A stretch of DNA of 64,000 bases, from positions 24,012,001 through 24,076,000 of the forward strand of contig OX335647.2 of the NCBI GenBank assembly GCA_946894095.1, in the 5' to 3' direction. The DNA is from Incurvaria masculella. Lineage: Eukaryota > Arthropoda > Insecta > Lepidoptera > Incurvariidae. The translations under genes were made by a program, and so were the position numbers. This document shows, piece after piece, positions 55,581 to 64,000 of this stretch; positions within the stretch are counted from its first letter, which is position 1, and each line of letters begins with the position of its first letter. The notes below the pieces were generated by a model. It saw only the letters and a list, made by a program, of their open reading frames with translations, had not been told where the DNA came from and searched no databases.

Positions 55581-56182
55581 GTTTTTGCACATTCTATACA
55601 TAACTTTGGTTTCAAGCCCTGAGTTGAGATGTGCCAGTTACAATCCATTCAGAGATTACTATTATTATTATTATATTTTTTATGCACGAGATGCGTGCAC
55701 TTCTTTTTAGTTCCGCCCAGCAGCCTGGTAGAGAGGCCTGCAAGATACCTGTCTAGGGGCAAGAGCTGCTCCAGCTCTTTCCGGAACTCTTAGCTCAAGG
55801 CTTGAAGCCACCTCCTGGCTAACCTGGGCCAAGTCATGTTGCCTAGTACAGGCCAGAGTTTAAGTCTTAAAATTCAGGTGAGCTTGCTAGTATCATCCTC
55901 TAGCTTTAAAAACGATATATTTTTCCCATTGCTCGTTAAAACATTACAGCAAAACTCCTCGAGCTGGTCATCGGTGGAATGCCACCTTCTTCGATAAAAC
56001 AACCGAAGGCAATTCTGTATTCAAAAAAATATCCCAAATTATATAACGCTGGCAGCCTAGAAAGCGCCTTGGAGAGCAAGGACACTTGGCCACCGCTGGC
56101 CACGAAAATATATCGTGACAATCTATGTCCTTCCTGAAGTAGGGGCTCCGGACCTTGCCTGAAATTGTTGCCTTTTTATCAA

Positions 56183-56287
56183 GGCCAGCGAGGCCGGCGG
56201 GGCCCTGTTTAACCTGCACGTGCTGGACGCGTGCTCCATGGAGGTGGAGAAGGTGGAGCTGAACGCTGCGGCGTCGTCGTCACGGAA
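56183..56287 (+). repeat. Partial duplicate of the kinesin motor exon
   Basis: These 105 bases, from GCCAGCGAGGCCGGCGGGG to CGTCGTCGTCACGGAAG, match 56352-56456 in the true exon with a few substitutions, offset 169 bases. The copy lacks the exon's start and end and lies just before the true acceptor. It is not part of the CDS. Confidence 0.9.
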
Positions 56288-56312
56288 GTATATGTGTGTG
56301 TGTCGGTGGCAG

Positions 56313-56531
56313 GGCAACATCCGCGTGTACTGCCGCGTGCGGCCGGCGCTGGCCAGCGAGGCCGGCCGGCCCCTGTTTAATCTGCACGTGCTGGACGCGT
56401 GCTCCATGGAGGTGGAGAAGGTGGAGCTGAACGCTGCCTCGTCGTCGTCACGGAAGGGCCGCCAGCATCAAGCCTTCTCATTCGATGGCATCTTCACACC
56501 GCACGCCTCGCAAGAAGATGTCTTCGCCGAG
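56313..56531 (+). CDS. Kinesin-14 coding exon 5 (start of motor domain)
   Basis: Acceptor TCGGTGGCAG and GAG|GTGCAC donor enclose 73 codons, phase 0 (residues 291-363). GNIRVYCRVRPALASEAGR is the hallmark opening of the kinesin-14 motor (strand 1 with RVRP, which contacts the adenine). FSFDGIFTPHASQEDVFAE matches the F.FD.VF....Q.dVF.E segment. The P-loop (GQTGSGKT), switch I and switch II are not found in the remaining 7.4 kb, so the gene continues beyond the window through a long intron, or is broken. Confidence 0.93.
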
Positions 56532-56699
56532 GTGCACTACATATTCTGTTTGTTCAATTTTATTAATGAATGGAAAATGTTTGCATGAAATGTATAAACC
56601 CACATTTTTTTTAGGTAAGTGGGGTCATTTGCAAGGTTTGACCCATCATATCTTTATCAGATGTCACGTGGTTGTGATTGTTGGTGATGTTTTTGTAGT

Positions 56700-56737
56700 A
56701 GTAGTAGTTTTGTTGTTGTTGTTGTTGTTGTTGTTTG
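56700..56737. repeat. (GTA)n/(TTG)n microsatellite
   Basis: GTAGTAGTAGTAG is followed by TTTTGTTGTTGTTGTTGTTG. It lies in the intron after the motor exon. Confidence 0.9.
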
Positions 56738-56779
56738 ATGGAGGTCGCTGCCTACACTTGGTCCCACGTTGAGTTGTCC

Positions 56780-57440
56780 TTTGTACAATGCCCCCTCAAT
56801 TATTGCTACTCTAGCCAGCCAATGTTGTCTTTGAAGGAGACAAGGCGGCCCGGGTGTCTGCAGACCTGCGCGAGCAATGTGGCCGAAAGCAGCAGCACCC
56901 TCCGTTCGCTGAGCACGTTGCACTGCAGCATGCTCAGGGAACCGTGTCTAGCGGTCTCGTTTTCCCCCATGCAGGCCCTGCACAGAGGACTGTCTGTAAT
57001 TCCGAGCGTATGCAGGTGCTTATTAGCAAACAGGGACCCGACATTAATCCCAGAAACTTTCTAAGTTTTGCCCTATCCAGACTTATAAGTTTGCGGGCCA
57101 GTCCCTTATTTAGGGTGGGTAGATGCAGCCAAGATCTTTGAGTGCTGACCGAGAGTATGAGAATGGGCACCGGTCCTACGGGTATAGCACCTGAGCCTCT
57201 TAGCTAGATCGTCGCCTGCATCATTTCCATCATCAACGTTGTGCCCTTTAATCCATTGGAGGATGACTTTATTTTTGTACGCAATCCTCTCTACAGCGTG
57301 ACGACATTGTAAAACAAGCCCCGAGGTAAACAATTACAAAGAGTATCTTTAGGGTAAAATCTGAGACTCCTTTCTCCTCCACAGCCGTTGCCGCTTCCAG
57401 TATCCCAATTATCTCTGTTTTTAACCGACTTAAAAAAAAA
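56780..57440 (-). mobile_element. LINE RNase H domain fragment
   Basis: Minus-strand frames read VERIAYKNKVILQWIKGHN, GNDAGDDLAKRL and, after a shift, LARKLISLDRAKLRKFLGL. VxLxWIxGHxxxxGNExADxLA is the end of an RNase H domain, and the following TRAxLRxFxxLxTGH text is usual in RNase H-bearing LINEs (I/R1/Loa-like). Decayed. Confidence 0.7.
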
Positions 57441-58140
57441 TAACCAACTTCAAAGAAAAAGCACTAAAAAGTAACTAAATAATTGCCATTTTTAACCGAC
57501 TTCAAAAAAAGGACGAGGTTATCAATTCGTCTGTATGTTTTTTTTAGTTTTTTTTTTTATGTTTGTTACCTCTTAACTTTTGCCTGGGCCAACCGATTTT
57601 GATGATTATTTTTTTAAATGATAGCTAGTGCTTCCCAAGTGGTCCCATTTTAATTTGGTTAATTTCTGACAATGATATCCATGAGAAAATCATAAAAGTC
57701 TTAAATTTGTATTAAGATGTGCGCGAAATGGACGAATAACTCAATATAACGCCAACCGATTTTGGTGATTCTTTTTTTAACCGACTTCAAAAAAAGGAGG
57801 AGGTTATCAATTCGTCTGTATGTTTTTTTTTTTTTTTTTTTGTTTTTTTTTTTTTTTATGTTTGTTACCTCATAACTTTTTCCTGGGTGAACCGATTTTG
57901 ATGATTATTTTTTTAAATGATAGCTAGTGCTTCCCAAGTGGTCCCATTTTAATTTGGTTAAGTTCTGACAATGATATCCATGAGAAAATCATAAAAGTCT
58001 TAAATTTGTATTAAGATGTGCGCGACAAATGGACGAATAACTCAATATAACGCCAACCGATTTCGGTGATTCTTTTTTTATTGGAAAGGACGTGTACAAA
58101 TTAGTAAGTTTACTTCAGATTCACTAAAAATTAACAAATA
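57425..58140. repeat. AACCGACTTCAAAAAAAGG repeat, two tandem copies
   Basis: Two units of about 285-300 bases (about 57495-57776 and 57777-58080) each start TTAACCGACTTCAAAAAAAG, contain AGGTTATCAATTCGTCTGTA and a poly(T) tract, and end GATTTTGGTGATTCTTTTTT. The same starting motif edges the palindrome at 36126-36140. Confidence 0.8.
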
Positions 58141-58143
58141 AAA

Positions 58144-58440
58144 AAACAAATTTAACAAAAAAAATAACCGACTTCAAAGGAAAAGCACTAAAAAGTAAAA
58201 AATAATGTTCATTTTTGTAGTTACGATTTCTGTTATTTTTTGAGTCGGTGTCAGCCAAGGTTAGGTTAGGTTAGGTTAGGTTAGGTTAGATTAGGTTAGG
58301 TTCTCTTGATTGGCGCAGCGCGTGCCCGGCTGACGCCGACTCAAAAAATAACAGAAATCGTAACTACAAAAAGGAACATTATTTTTTACTTTTTAGTGCT
58401 TTTCCTTTGAAGTCGGTTATTTTTTTTGTTAAATTTGTTA
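58144..58440. repeat. Foldback element with (TTAGG)8 loop
   Basis: Arms of about 110 bases, with GTTATTTTTTGAGTCGG against CCGACTCAAAAAATAAC, flank a loop holding eight TTAGG units, one changed to TTAGA (58261-58300), and CTTGATTGGCGCAGCGCGTG. The loop is inverted relative to the palindrome at 34649-36126. Confidence 0.9.
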
Positions 58441-58520
58441 TTGGAAAGGATCATTAGTCACCCTAGTGTTGTCCCTTTCTGATTATTCTAATTAGAGTGC
58501 GATGACACACAAAAACACCT

Positions 58521-58685
58521 TTAAGGTGGGCCATCCCGCTCAACTCCCCATACAAACGGGAAAAGAAGATCACCCCCATATTTCTTGTCAGAGATCCCAT
58601 ATTTTGCTCAAAATAGCTGTATTTGATCGAACTAGATGTCTGATGACCGTTGGCATTGTAAAATTGTGTTTGGTTTCTATTTAAA
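58521..58685. mobile_element. TTAA MITE, 3'-truncated
   Basis: Begins TTAAGGTGGGCCATCCCGC and follows the 9643 copy for about 165 bases to TGTGTTTGGTTTCTA, then ends. Confidence 0.75.
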
Positions 58686-58959
58686 CTGAGGGTTGCTTTT
58701 ATATTGTTCTTCGTTCTTTGCCTTTATCTGTTCTACCAAGGGATTGTATTATTTTTATTTTATTTTCTTTGGAAAACACACAGTTACAAAGCAAACATAT
58801 AAATAACTTTCAGAAAAATACACACAAACCAGCAAAGTTTCCACGTATAGAAATGTCTTACATAGTATGAATAACAAGTTTAGAAAGTACACATAATAAT
58901 AGAAAAATAAACATAATAAGATTCAATGACCAAATTAAACCAGAACTAAATAAGTGTGT

Positions 58960-59115
58960 ATTTCATAATTGTGGACAGAAAAAATATCTTATGTAAACCC
59001 GTAAAGTTTCTTTGTGGGTTCTTCTTTACTGGGTTGATGGAATCCACGGATCTTTGTGACGTACCTTAGTGTAGTTTGACTACCAGAAAGTTCAAATAAA
59101 TGATATGAATTGAAA
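58960..59115 (+). mobile_element. LINE 3' tail, family K
   Basis: AAAGTTTCTTTGTGGGTTC, GGAATCCACGGATC and TTAGTGTAGTTTGACTACCA are shared with 63540-63680. The end is a short ATGA-rich tail. It is a 3' UTR-only remnant. Confidence 0.55.
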
Positions 59116-59399
59116 AATTAAACATGCCTGCTGAGTGCCCTTCCAGTACTGTCAAAAGTTGTCTTGTCGAAAGCGCCTGCTCGACATTTTGGCACTAAGT
59201 GCCTGCATGATTTTATGCACCGCTGAGTGGAGAGCAGATTCACTAGAACGGACCGGTGTCTAGGCACATTGGTTTCGGTGGAGTGGGGTTTCTCTCAAGG
59301 CCCCATCCCTGACATACCTGTCTCAAAGCCTCTCCAGTGTTTTTAGGAGGAATTATGTTAAGCTTATCGGTCGAAAATACTTGGCAAGTGGGTATTCAC

Positions 59400-61190
59400 T
59401 TCTGAAAGAAAGAAAGAAAGAAAATACGTTTATTTTTTCTCAACACAACTTAGAACACTTACAAAATTCAAAATACACATTTGTGGAGAAAAAAAAGGAG
59501 CCAGCTCAGCATTTTGTGCTGCAGGTCCCTCTTGATGAGTGAACTACAGCGCTGATTTTACGCTGGTCCGGACACACTTACGACTAACATAAGGTGAGAG
59601 CAACAGCTGTTTGTCGTGAGTGAGGAAACATAATACATAAAACCAGAAAAAATACAGTAAGTAAACCCTTAAAAAAACATGACATAGACCAATTAGTTAA
59701 ATTATTGTCAAAGAGAACACACGAGGGAAAAAAAAATTACTTTACACAATTAAAGAAAAACACAAAAATACGATCACACGAACTATTTAACAACACAATT
59801 AAATTCAATTACGAGATACAATTTTATCTTATAAAACACGTAAAACATTTTGAGGGGGCATTTTAATTTCAAAGAACTTCTCAAGGAACACAAAAAGAGC
59901 TAATATAATGTTATAGATTTTAAAATGTGTAACTTAAAATGACTTTCCGCGTTGGAGCGCAAGAAGCCAGGACTTGCACGCTCGTCTAAAACTACCGTGG
60001 GAAAGTTTATTTCTCACCGGAGGAGGCAGATTATTCCAGCACTTGGTTGCGCTGTATTTGAAACAGCCCTCAAATCCAACGGATACATGACGCGGCACCT
60101 TTAAAAGATAGGAACTGGCCCTGGTTTTATATCTATGGGAATCCTGTGACCAGGCGAGTTTCTTGTATAGATATTCAGGCTCATTCGTCCTTATGAGGCT
60201 AAAAACGAGACAAGCTAGGTGCAACTCTCGTCTGGTCACCATTTTTAAAATGCCTTTATCGTTTAAATGAGGGGTGATATGGGTACGCTTAGGAATAGGG
60301 AAACAAAATCTTGCACAAGCATTCTGCACTCGTTGAATTAACCTTTCGGTCTTAGCTAATAAACGTGGGCCATAGACCGTGTCGCAATAATTAAAAAGGG
60401 ATAATACGAATGCATCTGTAAGCATGACTCTAACCTTTTCTGTAAGGTACATTCTAATGGAATAAAGTATTTTAAGCTTGTAAAAAGCAATCCTTACTTT
60501 GCTGTTTATGTGTTCCTCAAAGCGCATCAGTTCATCAACCACAAGACCTAAGTTTCGCCCAGATTGTACAAACTCTATCGGTACTTTATTTATTTCTACT
60601 AATGGTTTAAATAATTTGATGGCTTTAATTTGATGCTTATTGCCAAGAATGATACATTTAGATTTTGATGGATTTAATATCAAAGTATTTCGACAGGCCC
60701 ACTCGGATACTCTATTTAGGTCATGATTTAGTAAGGTAACTTTGTCAATTGTGTCTTGAGGATTGAACGATAAGTAGACCTGGGTATCATCGGCGTAAAG
60801 GTGACTTCTGCCTGCACTTTCCTTCACTTCCCTCCACATGTGGGGAACACATCCATGCGCAATGCAGGCCTTGAAAATGTTGGCTAGTTTGGCGGTTATA
60901 GCATCTTTGGACCACTAAAATAGCGCTGGATATATACCATCTGTTCCCGGGGATATGAAGGGGTGAATCTGTCAATAGCCCAGGTTACTCTATCTTGTGT
61001 TAACTACCTGTTTGGCGTTGTTCCAGTCTTTGTATGTGGGGTGGACCTTTTTTAGTCTCCTCCCATGACCTCTGTCCTGTAATCTGCTAGCCCGGAAAGA
61101 GCGTTTCCAGAAGGATTTCACATGTTTCCTGTTCATTGATTTAGTAGGTACCATCAGGGTGTTGAAGACTGACTACCTATCTGTTGTCTT
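59400..61190 (-). mobile_element. LINE with reverse transcriptase, internally deleted
   Basis: The minus strand reads NRKHVKSFWKRSFRASRL, FISPGTDGIYPALF, AITAKLANIFKACIAHGC and VPHMWREVK (RT finger), then directly SHLYADDTQVYLSF (catalytic YADD), so the segment between motifs 2 and 5 is deleted. The 3' side is a long UTR ending near an (AAAG)n run at 59405. The 5' (endonuclease-side) part seems to be 62285-62710, separated by a plus-strand LINE. Confidence 0.75.
59934..60839 (-). CDS. LINE reverse-transcriptase C-terminal ORF (301 aa, partial)
   Basis: The longest intact part of the deleted LINE. It starts just before YADD (ESAGRSHLYADDTQVYLSF), continues through the palm and thumb (NPSKSKCIILGNKHQIK, SGRNLGLVVDELMRFEEHI, LFNYCDTVYGPRL, RVQNACARFCFPIPKRTHI) and ends WNNLPPPVRNKLSHGSFRR, then CKSWLLALQ and a stop. 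It is part of a dead retrotransposon, not a host gene. Confidence 0.75.
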   Translation of the reverse strand: MWREVKESAGRSHLYADDTQVYLSFNPQDTIDKVTLLNHDLNRVSEWACRNTLILNPSKSKCIILGNKHQIKAIKLFKPLVEINKVPIEFVQSGRNLGLVVDELMRFEEHINSKVRIAFYKLKILYSIRMYLTEKVRVMLTDAFVLSLFNYCDTVYGPRLLAKTERLIQRVQNACARFCFPIPKRTHITPHLNDKGILKMVTRRELHLACLVFSLIRTNEPEYLYKKLAWSQDSHRYKTRASSYLLKVPRHVSVGFEGCFKYSATKCWNNLPPPVRNKLSHGSFRRACKSWLLALQRGKSF

Positions 61191-61199
61191 GGTTCACTA

Positions 61200-62285
61200 G
61201 TGTACAGCAGTTCTTTTATGCATGCCGATTGAGTGGTGGTTTCAATACTATCGCAAAATGTCCTCCAGATTACGCAACGCAGTCAGCCAAAAAAACCTTA
61301 CAATCTTCTCGTACATACTTCTTCATGCATAGAACTTTCGTCTCACACTGTTTCAAACAAATGTAGCTGCGTGACATTGGAGCGTGCAACAACTATACGA
61401 TACTTGGGTGTAATCATCGATGAATGTTTAACTTGGAGGCCGCACACTGAGATACTCGCTGCTCGAGTTCGGAAACTTATTTACTTTTTCAGGCAGTTGC
61501 GCGAGATCGTTGACCCAGCTCTTGCAAGATCTGTGTACTTCGCTCTTTGTCATTCCCTTATTACAAATGGCATCTTGGGTTGGGGAGGAGCAGCGGAGTC
61601 CATACTCAATCCTGTATCGAGAGCTCAAAAGGCTGTATTGAGGGTGTTACACAACAAGCCCTTTAGGCACTCGTCTGACCTTCTCTTTAGAGAGTACAAA
61701 TTATTGGATGTCAGGCAAACTTATATGACGAAACTAGTGGATTATTACCGAACACACACACATCTTCAGGTACATGCCACTCACACTTATACCACGAGAC
61801 ACAGACAGAATTTAAACTTGTGCACAACACCAACAAACACTGCTTTTGGGCAAAGATTTCATTCATTTTTGGGGCCGAGGTTATTTAACAATATTACAGA
61901 TATAATAAAACCTAGTTTAAATTTAAATAAAAAAGCATTTAAAAAGAATCTTCAGAAGTATTTCATAGAATTAGGTCGATTGGAATGTGAAAAATTATTA
62001 ACAAACATTTTAATTTAGATACATTTTATGTAGTGCTTGTATGTGTGTAATATGTTAAGTCATTAATATCACTTTATTACTTATTAATAAAGTACTTAAG
62101 AGTATCGATCATAAGTAATTAAAAGAACCTGCGTTAAAAAAACCTAGCCATCGCAATACAGGCTAAGCCTAGTGCGACGGTTAAGAAACGAATTTTAGAT
62201 CGCTAAGAATTGTAATTAAAGGTGTACTTACTCTTTTTCTTATAATTGTATTAAAGTTTTTTGAATTTTTGAATTTGAATTTGAG
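61200..62285 (+). mobile_element. LINE ORF2 C-terminal part inserted in another LINE
   Basis: The plus frame to 62018 has TTIRYLGVIIDECLTWRPH, RKLIYFFRQLREIVDPALA, GILGWGGAAESILNPVSRA and QKAVLRVL, a reverse-transcriptase thumb and C-terminal domain. The element ends with a TTTTTGAATTTTTGAATTTG tail at about 62255-62285. It sits between two parts of a minus-strand LINE. Confidence 0.7.
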
Positions 62286-62715
62286 ATTGCCTTTTTAAAA
62301 CAGTTTAGCACTCTTTTATAGTTTGCCCAGTCTCGTCCTTCTCTTTGATTTGCTGCTTTATTAAACAGTCTCCTAACTAGCTTTCTTCATTCCTCCAGCT
62401 GTGGACTCCATTCTTTATAGCCGTTCCCACTGCGTCTTTCAGCAAACGGGCAGGGGTTTTCTAAACATTGAATTGGGCTAGTTGTAATTTGAGTAAGATA
62501 TCTTTCGATGTGTGGCGTGAATTGTCAATATTGTCAGGAATGTGCATGGACTCAATTTTTTACATATGATCTCTTGGAACTTTTCCCTATTGCTATTCGT
62601 TAGGTTTGTGCACATTTGCTTCTCCGGTGGGTCAGTCATGAGTTTGAAACAAAGCCATCTATGATCGGAGCAAGACGCATCATGTCATGTGGGATCAGAT
62701 ACGATTTTTGTTCTT
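62285..62715 (-). mobile_element. LINE endonuclease-linker fragment
   Basis: The minus strand reads SCSDHRWLCFKLMTDPPEK, NLTNSNREKFQEIICKKL and, after a shift, PFAERRSGNGYKEWSPQLE, LVRRLFNKAANQREGRDW. SDH is the final catalytic motif of the LINE endonuclease, followed by the usual linker. Probably the upstream part of 59400-61190. Confidence 0.65.
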
Positions 62716-62839
62716 ATTTTTTTAAATTACCGAAATCCCAGCTTCTGAAATTCAACATCTGACATAAGGTATGATAAGCCAAAACCTTGCAAATTACCCC
62801 ACTAACTTTAAAAAAAATTGCTGGTCTACATATGTGCCT

Positions 62840-63335
62840 GACATCCTGTATACTGCCTAGTGCCTACATGTTTAGGTGTGGTATTAGACATGTAAATGGC
62901 TAATACTAGACTCGCAGTCATGATAGTAGCCAAATACACCGAGGGAATTAGGTGGCATGCCAGGACCTTCTCTTTATGAGCACTGCTACATGAAATGGAT
63001 GGAAAACACTTGCAATTTTTCATTGCGGCTTCGACCATCTTTTCTTGCAATGCGATGGTAGCAACCCGGGCGGACTTGACCCTACCACCTTGTAGGGGAG
63101 TACTGTTTTACGAATTCTGAACCATCGAGCACTCTCGAAATGCACTTATCTAACTCGGAGAGATAAAGAAAGTGGTATATGAACTGGGCGGAGTCTCGAC
63201 CCAGACCTCTGGCATATAAGGTTAGTCCCACATTGATTGAATGAATGATGGTCCAGGCGGCAATTAAAATTATTCATGTTTGCCATCCAGTTCAATGTAG
63301 CTGTCCATTATAAGGAATGTTCTGGCATGGTTCCT
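62840..63335. mobile_element. SINE family S copies (minus, then partial plus)
   Basis: The minus copy (62875-63220) has GGCATGCCAGGACCTTCTC, CAACCCGGGCGGACTTGACC and a head lacking its A box. At 63233-63330 a plus fragment has CCATCCAGTTCAATGTAGCT. Another copy begins at about 63945 and leaves the window. Confidence 0.6.
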
Positions 63336-63379
63336 AGTACAGAATACATAAAGGATTTTTAGGAATACATAAAGGAAAG

Positions 63380-63690
63380 ATTTATTTATTAATTAAGACT
63401 TTTCACATTGTGGTTTGTTGTTTCCTCGTAGTCCTTAGTTCTTTGCTCCAGACCGTTCTACCAATGTAAGTTTGGCAGTAGCATTTAGGTATGAAATCAT
63501 AATTGTGTTATATCATTTATGTGGACGAAAAAAAAAAAAAACCAAAAAAAACATAATTTATAGACCAGTGAAGTTTCTTTGCGGGTTCTTCTTCACTGGT
63601 TGATCGAATCCGCGGATCAATCAAATTGTGACATGACTTAGTGTAGTTTTACTACCAGAAGTTGAATAAATAAATGAAATGAAAATGAAA
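63380..63690 (+). mobile_element. LINE 3' tail, family K, with (AAATG)n end
   Basis: Shares AAGTTTCTTTGCGGGTTCTT, ATCGAATCCGCGGATC and CTTAGTGTAGTTTTACTACC with 58960-59115 and ends AAATGAAATGAAAATGAAAT. Confidence 0.55.
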
Positions 63691-64000
63691 TGAAATTACA
63701 TCCAGTAGCTCAACTCCATACAAAGTCCCAAATTTCGTGCACGTCTACAGGCAAATGTGCTTGTATGGGCTCTAAGCTAGTTTCGCGGTGCTGAACTGTC
63801 GCGAATGGTCCTTCGAGGTCATCTTCTTAAAAATAACAGAACCAGCAGTGATCCGCCAATATTTAACTCAAAAATCGCCTGAGTTGAGCTACTGCTGTGG
63901 CCCCGGTTGCGCAGCTATATATCTAGTGTGCTGCTAGTTTCCATGAGGTGTGTTAGGTGTGGTATTAGCCATCCACACCAGTCCAGTCACATAAAAAAAG

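Overview
This is nuclear DNA of an insect, almost certainly a lepidopteran (moth or butterfly). The genes have GC-rich exons separated by long, AT-rich, repeat-filled introns. Helitron-like elements show the A|TC...CTAG|T boundary typical of lepidopteran rolling-circle elements. There are interstitial (TTAGG)n tracts, the insect telomere motif. RTE, Jockey/CR1-type and RNase H-bearing LINEs, mariner, Ty3/gypsy, tRNA-derived SINEs and TTAA-flanked MITEs are all present. The species cannot be named from the sequence alone.

Three conserved host genes can be assembled by hand. (1) A Tantalus/PRR14-like gene on the minus strand has a last exon at 3608-4124 and a proposed first exon at 10459-10452 that contributes only 8 coding bases. 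The phases agree and the CDS is 174 codons plus stop. (2) The 7SK snRNA methylphosphate capping enzyme gene (bin3/MEPCE) is on the minus strand with five coding exons: 32892-31907, 29744-29554, 26949-26642, 21220-21002 and 15567-15031. Every phase fits and the exons give 746 residues. (3) A C-terminal-motor kinesin-14 (Ncd/KIFC1 type) is on the plus strand. Its coding exons are 43052-43303, 52235-52552, 54076-54261, 55467-55580 and 56313-56531, giving tail, coiled-coil stalk and the first part of the motor domain. The ATP-binding part of the motor is not in the window.

The most unusual feature is that both large genes contain tandem arrays whose unit crosses an exon/intron boundary. In bin3, 17 extra copies (112/111 bp) of the 3' splice site plus the start of exon 4 lie just upstream of the true exon. 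In the kinesin, six extra copies (exactly 150 bp = 50 codons) of the end of a stalk exon plus its 5' splice site lie just downstream and stay open in frame. A third, single partial exon duplication precedes the kinesin motor exon.

The rest is mostly transposon sequence. Notable items are a nearly intact DNA-transposon transposase (44834-46999, one in-frame stop) flanked by seven direct copies of a 14-mer; a 1.48 kb palindrome whose loop is eight telomere units; a nearly complete RTE LINE with probable target duplication; several nested insertions with recognisable empty sites or target duplications; and two partial THAP-domain exons. Layout: 1-3600 repeats; 3608-10730 Tantalus-like gene with TE-filled intron; 10730-15030 THAP exon, foldbacks, Helitron; 15031-32892 bin3 with TEs in every intron; 33000-43040 MITEs, palindrome, LINE debris; 43042-56531 kinesin-14 with transposase, Helitrons and mariner in its introns; 56532-64000 LINE and SINE debris.
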